In this document: positions 1-11,507 of the stretch, piece after piece
How the letters are laid out: every line of letters starts with the position of its first letter
How positions within the stretch are numbered: the stretch's first letter is position 1
Origin: Pantoea trifolii
Lineage (GTDB): Bacteria > Pseudomonadota > Gammaproteobacteria > Enterobacterales > Enterobacteriaceae
Direction of reading: 5' to 3'
NCBI RefSeq assembly: GCF_024506435.1
Contig: NZ_JANIET010000001.1
Coordinates: forward strand, 3,782,001-3,846,000
DNA: 64,000 nucleotides
Position numbers and translations under genes: made by a program
The notes under the pieces: model-generated
Database searches by the model: none
Told to the model about the DNA's origin: nothing
The model's input: only the letters and a program-made list of their open reading frames with translations

Positions 1-392
1 GCGTTTCCATTCCGATCATCGCGAATGGCGACATTACTGACCCGCATAAAGCCAGAGCGGTGCTCGACTATACCGGAGCCGATGCTCTTATGGTTGGCCG
101 TGCCGCTCAGGGAAGACCGTGGATCTTCCGGGAAATCCAGCATTATCTGGACACAGGGGAGCTGCTGGCACCGAAGCCGCTGGCTGAAGTGAAGCAAATG
201 CTGATTGGACACATACGGGAGCTGCACGACTTTTACGGTCAGCGCAAAGGATACCGTATTGCCCGAAAACACGTTTCCTGGTATTTGCAGGAAAGTGCTC
301 CTGATGACCAGTTTCGGCGCACATTCAACGCCATAGAGGATGCCAGCGAACAGCTGGAGGCGTTGGAGGCATACTTCGAAAATCTTGCGTAA
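1..392 (+). CDS. dusB: tRNA-dihydrouridine synthase B (3' end of gene)
   Basis: Only the C-terminal part is present; the reading frame is open from base 3 and the start lies outside the window. DusB is an FMN enzyme that reduces uridine to dihydrouridine in the tRNA D-loop. The visible part begins in the last strands of the TIM barrel (IANGDI, then GADALMVGRAAQGRPW, the FMN phosphate-binding region) and continues into the helical tRNA-binding domain with RKHVSWYL and the typical end EALEAYFENLA. It lies 24 bp upstream of fis on the same strand, the conserved dusB-fis operon arrangement, so the promoter driving fis should lie upstream of the window. Confidence 0.97.
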   Translation, partial: VSIPIIANGDITDPHKARAVLDYTGADALMVGRAAQGRPWIFREIQHYLDTGELLAPKPLAEVKQMLIGHIRELHDFYGQRKGYRIARKHVSWYLQESAPDDQFRRTFNAIEDASEQLEALEAYFENLA

Positions 393-416
393 ACGAAATA
401 AAGAGCTGAAAGAACT

Positions 417-713
417 ATGTTCGAACAACGCGTAAATTCTGACGTACTCACCGTTTCTACCGTTAACTCTCAGGATCAGGTGACCCAAAAGCCACTGCGT
501 GATTCGGTTAAACAGTCACTGAAGAACTATTTTGCTCAACTGAACGGTCAGGATGTGAGTGACCTGTATGAGCTGGTATTGGCAGAAGTCGAGCAGCCTC
601 TGTTGGACATGGTGATGCAGTACACCCGTGGCAACCAGACCCGTGCAGCTCTGATGATGGGTATCAACCGCGGTACCCTGCGTAAGAAGCTGAAAAAATA
701 CGGCATGAACTAA
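417..713 (+). CDS. fis: DNA-binding protein Fis
   Basis: This encodes 98 residues, the usual Fis length. Fis is a nucleoid-associated homodimer that bends DNA, activates rRNA promoters such as those at 11222-11370 and assists site-specific recombination. The N-terminal region (about 1-25) forms the flexible beta-hairpin arms that contact invertases. The C-terminal helix-turn-helix covers roughly residues 74-95 ([20 protein letters not shown]), with the basic recognition helix intact. The sequence is nearly identical to E. coli Fis as I remember it. The gene follows dusB in an operon and is closed by a strong terminator 20 bp downstream. Confidence 0.99.
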   Translation: MFEQRVNSDVLTVSTVNSQDQVTQKPLRDSVKQSLKNYFAQLNGQDVSDLYELVLAEVEQPLLDMVMQYTRGNQTRAALMMGINRGTLRKKLKKYGMN

Positions 714-732
714 TCTGTTCGTTGCTGCGATA

Positions 733-758
733 ACGCCAGCCTTGCGGCTGGCGTTTTT
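733..758 (+). terminator. Rho-independent terminator of dusB-fis
   Basis: A perfect 9-bp stem (ACGCCAGCC / GGCTGGCGT) with a TTGC loop is followed directly by a T run. It lies 20 bp after the fis stop codon. Confidence 0.93.
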
Positions 759-1023
759 GTTTCTGCAGCACGGATAATTTCCTGACGTTAGCAACGCATG
801 AAACAATTGGCGCGATAATGGTAACGATAGTTGCAATTTCCGTAGTGATATCCCCTCCCCCTTAGCAACACCTTTTTCTCCATTTTACTTCGCGCCTATT
901 TATCCTTCATCACGCTTCAGCCCGCTCTCTCTGTGATCATTAACCGCTTCGGCCGTAAGCGTGCAAACTCATACACCCACTCCTGAGCGTTAGCTCACAC
1001 TGCTTCCATATAGTGAAACTTTT

Positions 1024-1070
1024 TGCACTATTTGTGATCGTGTCGTCTCGTCATGCTGCCTTTTGGTGCG
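1024..1070 (+). promoter_or_regulatory. Two candidate NtrC enhancer sites
   Basis: The segments 1024-1040 (starting TGCACTAT) and 1054-1070 (ending TTGGTGCG) each match about 11 of 17 positions of the NtrC site form TGCACTATATTGGTGCA. One keeps the left half-site and the other keeps the right. Their centres lie 30 bp apart (about three helical turns), at roughly -140 and -110 from the start predicted for the sigma54 promoter. This mirrors the enhancer spacing upstream of glnA. Binding is inferred. Confidence 0.6.
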
Positions 1071-1135
1071 CCATATTAGTCAGAATCTTCTGAGTGCTTC
1101 AGTTTATTAAAAGATCTTTCCAGAGAATTCAGGAT

Positions 1136-1163
1136 TCTGCAAACCTGGCATCAGGTTTGCAGA
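1136..1163. repeat. Perfect 12-bp inverted repeat over the yhdW promoter
   Basis: TCTGCAAACCTG at 1136-1147 and its exact reverse complement at 1152-1163 flank the loop GCAT. No T run follows on either strand, so it does not look like a terminator. The -24 and -12 elements of the sigma54 promoter lie inside it. It could be an operator or simply a consequence of the promoter sequence. Confidence 0.85.
1145..1161 (+). promoter_or_regulatory. Sigma54 (RpoN) promoter of yhdWXYZ
   Basis: CTGGCATCAGGTTTGCA fits the sigma54 consensus YTGGCACGRNNNTTGCW, with the GG and GC doublets at the required spacing and mismatches only at consensus positions 7 and 8. Transcription would start near 1172, 85 bp before the yhdW start codon. 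In E. coli yhdWXYZ is, as I recall, part of the nitrogen-limitation (NtrC) regulon, which fits. Confidence 0.8.
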
Positions 1164-1256
1164 GTTATGAATGGCTAACCACCACAGACAGAAAACAGCG
1201 CACATTAAAGTGCGCGCAAACATAACAACACACGATATCGCCACACAGGATGCTTT

Positions 1257-2282
1257 ATGAAAAAGATGATGCTTTCCACTTTGGTTGCTGCAGCCTCGCT
1301 GTTCGCCGTTGCTCAACAAGCGCACGCTGGCACCACGCTGGATACCATTAAAAAGAAAGGTTTTGTACAGTGCGGCATCAGTGACGGCCTGCCAGGCTTC
1401 TCTTATGCTGACTCTAACGGCAAATTCACCGGTATTGACGTGGATGTATGCCGCGCAGCGGCTGCCGCAGTATTTGGCGACGCAACCAAAGTGAAATACA
1501 CCCCGTTGACCGCAAAAGAGCGCTTCACCGCGCTGCAGTCCGGTGAAGTGGACATCTTGTCTCGTAACACCACATGGACCTCATCGCGCGATGGCGGCAT
1601 GGGCTTCCTGTTTGCAGGCGTGAACTATTACGACGGTATCGGCTTCCTGACTCACCAGAAAGCCGGTCTGAAAAGTGCTAAAGAGCTGGATGGTGCCACC
1701 GTGTGTATTCAGGCCGGTACTGATACCGAGCTGAACGTGGCTGACTACTTCAAAACCCACAAAATGCAGTACACGCCAGTGACCTTTGACCGCTCTGACG
1801 AATCCGCCAAAGCGCTCGACAGCGGCCGTTGCGACACCCTCGCATCCGACCAATCTCAGCTGTATGCGCTGCGTATTAAACTTGGCAAGCCAGACGAGTT
1901 CATCGTACTGCCAGAAGTGATCTCCAAAGAGCCGCTGGGTCCCGTTGTGCGTCGCGGTGATGACGATTGGTTCACCATCGTTAAATGGTCGCTGTATGCC
2001 ATGCTGAACGCGGAAGAGATGGGTATCAGCTCTAAAAATGTCGATGACATGGTAGCCAAGCCAACTACACCGGATATGGCACATCTGCTGGGCGCGGAAG
2101 GTGACTTCGGTAAAGACCTGAAGCTCGATAACAAGTGGGCTTACAACATCATCAAACAAGTAGGTAACTATCAGGAAGTGTTCGACCGTAACGTCGGTAA
2201 AGACAGCGCACTGAAAATTAAACGCGGCCAGAATGCGCTGTGGAATGCGGGCGGCATCCAGTACGCTCCGCCAGTTCGTTAA
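1257..2282 (+). CDS. yhdW: Amino-acid ABC transporter, periplasmic binding protein
   Basis: This 341-residue protein is of the AapJ/YhdW family, the periplasmic receptor of a general L-amino-acid importer. A signal peptide is clear: MKK, a hydrophobic stretch and a likely cut after AHA (residue 24). The mature part shows the family-3 solute-binding fold, including GFSYADSNGKFTGIDVDVCRA and LTAKERFTALQSGEVDIL, where ligand-contacting residues normally lie. The start is supported by AGGA 8 bp upstream. It is the first gene of yhdWXYZ, behind the sigma54 promoter at 1145. Substrate breadth (polar and other L-amino acids) is known for AapJ homologues but cannot be read from sequence. Confidence 0.93.
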   Translation: MKKMMLSTLVAAASLFAVAQQAHAGTTLDTIKKKGFVQCGISDGLPGFSYADSNGKFTGIDVDVCRAAAAAVFGDATKVKYTPLTAKERFTALQSGEVDILSRNTTWTSSRDGGMGFLFAGVNYYDGIGFLTHQKAGLKSAKELDGATVCIQAGTDTELNVADYFKTHKMQYTPVTFDRSDESAKALDSGRCDTLASDQSQLYALRIKLGKPDEFIVLPEVISKEPLGPVVRRGDDDWFTIVKWSLYAMLNAEEMGISSKNVDDMVAKPTTPDMAHLLGAEGDFGKDLKLDNKWAYNIIKQVGNYQEVFDRNVGKDSALKIKRGQNALWNAGGIQYAPPVR

Positions 2283-2348
2283 TTCCGTCCTGCCAGTCGG
2301 GCACCGCATCCTGCGGTGCCCACGCGTAATCTTCACTGAGGTTTTAAC

Positions 2349-3527
2349 ATGTCGCAACGCCCAACCGTAAAAAGGGATTTTTCGTTCGGTAATCCTACGG
2401 TTCGCGCCTGGCTTTACCAGATCGTCGCGATTGTTGCCGTGCTTGCTGTGGTGGGATATCTAATCCACAACACCGTAATCAACCTGGCCAATCGTGGCAT
2501 CACTTCCGGATTCGGGTTTCTGGATCGCAGTGCCGGCTTCGGCATTGTCCAGCACCTGATCGAATACACCGAAGGCGACACCTACGCGCGCGTGTTTATG
2601 GTGGGGTTGACCAATACCCTGCTGGTTTCCGCGCTCTGTATTGTTTTCGCTTCGATCCTTGGCTTTGCCGTTGGCCTGGCTCGCTTGTCTGAGAACTGGC
2701 TGCTGCGCAAGCTTTCAACCATTTACATCGAGACCTTCCGTAATATCCCGCCGCTGCTGCAGATCTTTTTCTGGTACTTTGCGGTACTGCGTAACCTGCC
2801 CGGCCCGCGTCAGGCACTCAACGCGTTTGATTTAGCATTCGTCAGCAATCGCGGTTTGTATATCCCGTGGCCCGAGTACGCGCCTGGCACCTGGCCATTT
2901 CTGATCGCGCTGGCGTTAGCGGTGCTGGGTTGCGTGGCGCTGTTCCGCTACAACCGTAAGCATCAGCTTAAAACCGGTCAACTGCGTCGCACTTGGCCGG
3001 CTGCGGTTGGGCTGCTGGTTTTGCTGCCGCTGATTGCTCATACCCTGTTTGGCGCTGCCATGCATTGGGATGTGCCAGAACTGCGTGGATTTAACTTCCG
3101 CGGCGGTTTCGTAATGATCCCTGAGCTCGCTGCGTTGACTCTCGCGCTGTCGGTTTATACCTCGTCGTTTATAGCCGAAGTAATTCGCTCTGGTATTCAG
3201 TCGGTACCGCATGGTCAAAATGAAGCCGCACGTTCGCTCGGTTTACCTAATCCAGTAACCATGCGTCAGGTGATTATCCCGCAGGCCATGCGTGTGATTA
3301 TCCCGCCACTGACCAGCCAGTATCTCAATATCGTGAAAAACTCATCGCTGGCGGCCGCTATCGGCTATCCAGACATGGTTTCGCTGTTTGCCGGCACCGT
3401 GCTGAACCAAACCGGTCAGGCGATTGAAACTATTGCGATTACCATGGCGGTCTACCTGATTATCAGCCTGATCATTTCACTGCTGATGAACCTCTACAAT
3501 CGCAAAATTGCGCTGGTTGAGCGTTAA
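2349..3527 (+). CDS. yhdX: Amino-acid ABC transporter permease (AapQ type)
   Basis: This 392-residue inner-membrane subunit is longer than ordinary amino-acid permeases, as is usual for AapQ. Hydrophobic segments occur near residues 20-45 and 85-115, around 185-205 and 220-240, and in the last third. A long extracytoplasmic insertion lies between the first segments. The cytoplasmic EAA loop that docks to the ATPase is visible in HGQNEAARSLGLPNPVTMRQ, followed by IIPQAMRVIIPPL. It pairs with YhdY to form the pore. It lies 66 bp after yhdW and 15 bp before yhdY; the gap after yhdW has a small hairpin (GGGCACCGC...GCGGTGCCC, 2299-2321) that may lower downstream expression relative to the binding protein. 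Confidence 0.92.
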   Translation: MSQRPTVKRDFSFGNPTVRAWLYQIVAIVAVLAVVGYLIHNTVINLANRGITSGFGFLDRSAGFGIVQHLIEYTEGDTYARVFMVGLTNTLLVSALCIVFASILGFAVGLARLSENWLLRKLSTIYIETFRNIPPLLQIFFWYFAVLRNLPGPRQALNAFDLAFVSNRGLYIPWPEYAPGTWPFLIALALAVLGCVALFRYNRKHQLKTGQLRRTWPAAVGLLVLLPLIAHTLFGAAMHWDVPELRGFNFRGGFVMIPELAALTLALSVYTSSFIAEVIRSGIQSVPHGQNEAARSLGLPNPVTMRQVIIPQAMRVIIPPLTSQYLNIVKNSSLAAAIGYPDMVSLFAGTVLNQTGQAIETIAITMAVYLIISLIISLLMNLYNRKIALVER

Positions 3528-3542
3528 GAGAACGGGATCATT

Positions 3543-4643
3543 ATGTCTGTTACTACACATGAAACACCGCCGATTCCGACCAACCCACTGAGTAAGGCTT
3601 GGCTCTGGGCACGCAAAAATCTGTTCTCCAGTTGGCTGAATACGCTGCTGACGCTATTCAGTATCTGGCTTATCTGGAACGTGATTCCTCCGGCCTTGAA
3701 CTGGCTGGTATTTCAGGCTAACTGGATTGGTGAGACGCGCGCAGATTGCACCAAAGAAGGCGCATGTTGGGTGTTTATCCATGCACGCTTTGGCCAGTTT
3801 ATGTATGGACTCTATCCGCATGAGCTGCGCTGGCGCATCAATCTGTCGCTGGTCATCGGCTTGCTCTCGATCATTCCGATGTTCATCAAATCAATGCCGC
3901 GTCGCGGTCGCTATATCGCCTGCTGGGCGGTGGTCTATCCGATTGTGGTTTGGTTCCTGATGTATGGCGGCTATTTCGGTTTAGAGCGCGTAGAGACTCG
4001 CCAGTGGGGCGGCCTGACATTGACGCTGATTATCGCGTCAGTGGGGATTGCCGGCGCACTGCCGTTGGGGATTTTACTGGCGCTGGGACGCCGCTCAGAA
4101 ATGCCGGTGGTGCGTACACTTTCGATCATCTTCATTGAGTTCTGGCGTGGCGTACCGCTGATAACCGTACTGTTTATGTCATCGGTGATGCTGCCGCTGT
4201 TTATGGCGGAAGGCACCACCATCGACAAACTGGTGCGTGCACTGGTTGGCGTGATCTTGTTCCAGTCCGCTTATGTCGCAGAAGTGGTACGCGGCGGTTT
4301 GCAGGCGCTACCGAAAGGCCAATATGAAGCTGCGGAATCACTGTCGCTGGGTTACTGGAAAACCCAGATGCTGGTGATTTTACCGCAGGCACTCAAGATG
4401 ACCATTCCCGGCCTGGTGAATACCATCATTGCCCTGTTTAAAGATACCAGCCTGGTGATCATCATCGGCCTATTCGATCTCTTCAGTAGCGTGCAGCAAG
4501 CCACCGTCGACCCAACCTGGTTGGGGATGTCGACAGAAGGCTATGTGTTTGCTGCCATGGTTTACTGGATTTTCTGTTTTAGCATGTCGCGCTATAGCCA
4601 GTATCTGGAGAAGCGTTTTCACACCGGGCGTGCATCGCACTGA
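3543..4643 (+). CDS. yhdY: Amino-acid ABC transporter permease (AapM type)
   Basis: This 366-residue permease is the partner of YhdX. Residues 1-90 contain a first membrane segment ([20 protein letters not shown]) and a periplasmic part with two cysteines (DCTKEGACW). The conserved transport core starts near residue 155. The EAA loop reads [19 protein letters not shown], followed by [12 protein letters not shown]. The heterodimer with YhdX and two YhdZ subunits would make the importer. It follows yhdX by 15 bp and precedes yhdZ by 8 bp, consistent with one transcript. Confidence 0.92.
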   Translation: MSVTTHETPPIPTNPLSKAWLWARKNLFSSWLNTLLTLFSIWLIWNVIPPALNWLVFQANWIGETRADCTKEGACWVFIHARFGQFMYGLYPHELRWRINLSLVIGLLSIIPMFIKSMPRRGRYIACWAVVYPIVVWFLMYGGYFGLERVETRQWGGLTLTLIIASVGIAGALPLGILLALGRRSEMPVVRTLSIIFIEFWRGVPLITVLFMSSVMLPLFMAEGTTIDKLVRALVGVILFQSAYVAEVVRGGLQALPKGQYEAAESLSLGYWKTQMLVILPQALKMTIPGLVNTIIALFKDTSLVIIIGLFDLFSSVQQATVDPTWLGMSTEGYVFAAMVYWIFCFSMSRYSQYLEKRFHTGRASH

Positions 4644-4651
4644 GGTTTAAC

Positions 4652-5413
4652 ATGACACAAACTATGACTAATGCGGCTGATGCCATGATGATTACACTCG
4701 AAAACGTTAACAAATGGTACGGCCAGTTCCATGTACTGAAAGACATCAACCTAAAAGTAAAACCACGTGAACGTATCGTACTGTGCGGACCTTCTGGTTC
4801 GGGTAAATCGACGACAATTCGTTGCATCAACCACCTCGAAGAACATCAGCAAGGACGTATCGTGGTGGATGGTATCCATCTCAATCACGATGTGCGCAAT
4901 ATCGAACGCGTTCGTACCGAAGTAGGTATGGTTTTCCAGCATTTCAATCTTTTCCCGCATCTCACGGTTCTGCAAAACTGTACGCTGGCGCCGATTTGGG
5001 TACGCAAAATGCCGAAGAAAGAAGCGGAAGAGTTGGCCATGCATTACCTCCAGCGTGTGCGCATTGCCGAGCATGCGCATAAGTTTCCCGGCCAGCTTTC
5101 GGGTGGTCAGCAGCAGCGCGTGGCTATCGCTCGTTCACTCTGTATGAAGCCGAAAATTATGCTGTTTGATGAGCCAACTTCAGCGCTCGATCCTGAGATG
5201 GTCAAAGAGGTGCTCGATACGATGATTGGCCTGGCAGAAGATGGCATGACCATGCTGTGTGTTACCCATGAGATGGGATTTGCGCGTACCGTGGCGGATC
5301 GCGTGATCTTTATGGATCGCGGTGAAATCGTGGAAGAAGCTCCACCTCAGGAGTTCTTCGCTAACCCGAAATCAGAACGTACGCGTGCGTTTCTGTCGCA
5401 GGTTATTCATTAA
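4652..5413 (+). CDS. yhdZ: Amino-acid ABC transporter ATP-binding protein
   Basis: This 253-residue ATPase powers the YhdWXYZ importer from the cytoplasmic face. Walker A is GPSGSGKST (46-54), the Q-loop lies in [14 protein letters not shown], the signature is LSGGQQQR, Walker B is [14 protein letters not shown] and the switch histidine is in CVTHEMGF. The length and motifs match the polar amino-acid ATPase (GlnQ/HisP) group. Internal ATG codons at residues 12-13 could also serve as starts, but the first ATG has a GAGG motif 8 bp upstream. It is the last gene of the operon, followed by a terminator. Confidence 0.95.
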   Translation: MTQTMTNAADAMMITLENVNKWYGQFHVLKDINLKVKPRERIVLCGPSGSGKSTTIRCINHLEEHQQGRIVVDGIHLNHDVRNIERVRTEVGMVFQHFNLFPHLTVLQNCTLAPIWVRKMPKKEAEELAMHYLQRVRIAEHAHKFPGQLSGGQQQRVAIARSLCMKPKIMLFDEPTSALDPEMVKEVLDTMIGLAEDGMTMLCVTHEMGFARTVADRVIFMDRGEIVEEAPPQEFFANPKSERTRAFLSQVIH

Positions 5414-5433
5414 TATCCAGATAGTGAGATTGA

Positions 5434-5467
5434 AAAGCGCCTCTGCTGCAAAGCAGGGGCTTTTTTA
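5434..5467 (+). terminator. Terminator of yhdWXYZ
   Basis: An imperfect stem (AAGCGCCTCTGCT / AGCAGGGGCTT) with a GCAA loop ends in a run of six T residues, 20 bp after the yhdZ stop. Confidence 0.85.
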
Positions 5468-5522
5468 TAACTGCAATTTTAATGGGGTGCTTTTGGCGGG
5501 CATAGACGGTTTTGATGCATAC

Positions 5523-5556
5523 AAAAAAGCCCTGAACTTTCGTTCAGGGCTTTTGT
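5523..5556 (-). terminator. Terminator of the rRNA operon
   Basis: On the minus strand a stem of about 12 bp (AAGCCCTGAAC / GTTCAGGGCTT with a GAAA loop) is followed by a T run. It lies just past the distal 5S gene. It is near-symmetric, so it may also stop plus-strand transcripts. Confidence 0.92.
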
Positions 5557-5561
5557 GTTTG

Positions 5562-5681
5562 ATGCCTGGCAGTTCCCTACTCTCGCATGGGGAGACCCCA
5601 CACTACCATTGGCGCTACGGCGTTTCACTTCTGAGTTCGGCATGGGGTCAGGTGGGACCACCGCGCTAAAGCCGCCAGGCA
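5562..5681 (-). rRNA. rrf: 5S ribosomal RNA (distal copy)
   Basis: These 120 bases match the whole 5S molecule, from TGCCTGGCGGC to CTGCCAGGCAT, with complementary ends that form helix I. It is the last RNA of the operon and corresponds to rrfF of E. coli rrnD. It differs from the proximal copy at 5805-5924 at one base (T at 5610 against C at 5853 on the plus strand). Confidence 0.98.
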
Positions 5682-5715
5682 AATTCTGTAATTTACCGAA
5701 CTCACGCTTTAAAAC

Positions 5716-5791
5716 TGGTGCTGATACCCAGAGTCGAACTGGGGACCTCACCCTTACCAAGGGTGCGCTCTACCAACTGAGCCATATCAGC
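5716..5791 (-). tRNA. thrV: tRNA-Thr (anticodon GGT)
   Basis: A 76-base cloverleaf with encoded CCA: acceptor GCTGATA pairs with TATCAGC, the D-arm is GCTCAGTTGGTAGAGC, the anticodon loop is CTTGGTA and the T-arm carries GTTCGAC. It lies between the two 5S genes, as thrV does in E. coli rrnD. Confidence 0.98.
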
Positions 5792-5804
5792 ACACTTTAA
5801 TTTG

Positions 5805-5924
5805 ATGCCTGGCAGTTCCCTACTCTCGCATGGGGAGACCCCACACTACCATCGGCGCTACGGCGTTTCACTTCTGAGTTCGGCATGGGGTCAGGTGGGA
5901 CCACCGCGCTAAAGCCGCCAGGCA
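5805..5924 (-). rRNA. rrf: 5S ribosomal RNA (proximal copy)
   Basis: These 120 bases have the standard 5S ends and carry only one change relative to the distal copy. It follows 23S after a spacer of 103 bp, the usual position of the 5S gene in a bacterial rRNA operon. Confidence 0.98.
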
Positions 5925-6027
5925 AATTCTTTGCGCAAAAACGAATAACATCCGCTTCTGCTAAATCTTTAATCCGTAAAACAAGCTGAAAATCCGGTCT
6001 CTCAGACCAAAACGCCTCTGGCGTTGT
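5925..6027 (-). other. 23S-5S spacer with one arm of the pre-23S processing stem
   Basis: The transcript just past 23S reads TTACAACGCCAGAGGCGTTTTG and can pair with CAAAACGCCTGTGGGTTGTGAG located directly before the 23S 5' end (8934-8955). This long-range helix is the usual RNase III substrate that releases pre-23S RNA. The rest of the spacer shows nothing else. Confidence 0.8.
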
Positions 6028-8933
<2,906 letters not shown>

Positions 8934-9134
8934 TCACAACCCACAGGCGTTTTGCAACGCTGCGGACTGCAGGCATTGAGAGACTCGAACATGTTGTTAT
9001 TCATTTCTTATTACGGAGAAATGAACCAACACGTCGTTTCAATTTTCAGCTTGTTCCGGATTGTTAAAGAGCAATAACTTCGCAATGTACCCGAGGATAC
9101 ATTCTGAAGTTAGTTATCAACGTGGGGTCGTTGA
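8934..9134 (-). other. tRNA-Ala to 23S spacer
   Basis: This spacer holds the upstream arm of the pre-23S processing stem next to the 23S start and a boxA antitermination element (exact TGCTCTTTAACA on the minus strand, 9062-9073). BoxA recruits the NusB/S10 antitermination complex for the 23S part. Nothing else is recognisable. Confidence 0.8.
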
Positions 9135-9210
9135 TGGTGGAGCTAAGCGGGATCGAACCGCTGACCTCCTGCGTGCAAGGCAGGCGCTCTCCCAGCTGAG
9201 CTATAGCCCC
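9135..9210 (-). tRNA. ala: tRNA-Ala (anticodon TGC)
   Basis: A 76-base cloverleaf with encoded CCA begins GGGGCTATAGCTCAGCTGGG and has the anticodon loop CTTGCAC. It is the second tRNA in the 16S-23S spacer. Confidence 0.98.
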
Positions 9211-9243
9211 ATAGAGTTTTGCAAAACGCGTGCTTACCAGGAG

Positions 9244-9326
9244 AATTCTTTCAGGTTCAAGGCGTGTCGATGCGAAGCATACTCAAGTATGCGAGCTATC
9301 GGCACAACGCGGAAACTGGAAGAATT
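9244..9326 (-). repeat. Long imperfect hairpin between tRNA-Ile and tRNA-Ala
   Basis: About 83 bases fold back on themselves. The tip is GCATACT / AGTATGC with a 2-nt loop (9277-9292). The outer arms AATTCTTTCAG (9244-9254) and CTGGAAGAATT (9316-9326) pair at 10 of 11 positions plus one wobble, with a partly paired middle section. It abuts the tRNA-Ile 3' end. The whole spacer between the two tRNAs is 116 bp, clearly longer than the roughly 40 bp I remember for E. coli. Confidence 0.7.
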
Positions 9327-9403
<77 letters not shown>

Positions 9404-9476
9404 GCAGGCGTTTTACGCTCTTCTTTAATTTCATCAGACAATCTGTGTGAGCACTGCGCGGGAAGGTATCTTCAGG

Positions 9477-11016
<1,540 letters not shown>

Positions 11017-11170
11017 AAGTTTGATTTGCTGAAACAAGTTCAGCGGTGCTCATCTGTAAAACGTCATAATGAATTTCATTATGTGTTCACTCGTGAGGCT
11101 TTGATATTTTGTTGCGTCCTAAGACGCTGATATCAATCCTGCGAGTGCCCACACAGATTGTCTGATAAAT

Positions 11171-11182
11171 TGTTAAAGAGCG
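11171..11182 (-). promoter_or_regulatory. rrn leader boxA
   Basis: CGCTCTTTAACA on the minus strand matches the boxA consensus TGCTCTTTAACA at all but one base. It lies in the leader upstream of 16S and is followed by AATTTATCAGACAATCTGTG, the conserved boxB-to-boxC-like region of rrn leaders. Confidence 0.85.
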
Positions 11183-11221
11183 TTGCGAGCAGCGGCTGAA
11201 CCGTCTGTCGCGAGGTGGCGT

Positions 11222-11249
11222 ATACTACGCTACTCTCCTTCGGAGTCAA
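11222..11249 (-). promoter_or_regulatory. rrn P2 promoter
   Basis: On the minus strand TTGACT (-35) and TAGTAT (-10) are separated by 16 bp. It lies about 95 bp downstream of P1 as in other enterobacterial rrn operons. Confidence 0.85.
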
Positions 11250-11342
11250 ACACTTTTTTCAGCGTTTTCATCCGGCGGGATGAATTTCTTCACTCCCTGC
11301 TGAGCCGTCTGCGTTGCCGCTTTGCCGTCTCAGTGGTGGCGC

Positions 11343-11370
11343 ATTATAGGGATCCGAATTTTTTGCACAA
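11343..11370 (-). promoter_or_regulatory. rrn P1 promoter
   Basis: On the minus strand TTGTGC (-35) and a perfect TATAAT (-10) are separated by 16 bp and followed by the GCGCCACCACTG discriminator seen at rrn P1 promoters. An A-rich stretch upstream (complement of 11371-11390) fits an UP element bound by the RNA polymerase alpha subunits. Fis, encoded at 417-713, activates this promoter class. Confidence 0.9.
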
Positions 11371-11507
11371 CCCCTTTTTTCGATCTTTTTAATCGACTGC
11401 CGAGTTTTCACTCTTTTCGCTGCGATCGCGAGCGATCCGCTCAAAAATCATCTTGTTTATCCGACTTTTAAGCCGCAGGCTTGGTAAAAACGTAAAAGGA
11501 GAAGCTC
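11371..11507. other. Shared upstream region of the rRNA operon and yrdA
   Basis: This 137-bp divergent region holds the A/T-rich UP element of rrn P1 at its left end. Individual Fis sites cannot be assigned with confidence. The right end carries the yrdA ribosome-binding site AAAAGGAG. No clear yrdA promoter was found by eye. Confidence 0.5.

Larger units (their letters stand above)
763..1256. other. Long intergenic region between fis and yhdW
   Basis: This 494-bp stretch holds no convincing gene. The E. coli genes yhdJ, yhdU, acrS and acrEF, which I remember from this position, are absent. The first 250 bp are featureless to me. From 1024 on the region carries NtrC-like sites, a sigma54-type promoter inside a perfect palindrome, and a small leader hairpin (GCGCAC / GTGCGC, 1198-1215) ahead of the yhdW ribosome-binding site AGGA. 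I read it as the control region of yhdWXYZ. Confidence 0.75.

Noticed and set aside
5562..5924. Repeat-spacer appearance of the two 5S copies, considered as a CRISPR-like or direct-repeat array
   Set aside because: Only two 120-bp units, each a complete 5S rRNA, with a tRNA between them.
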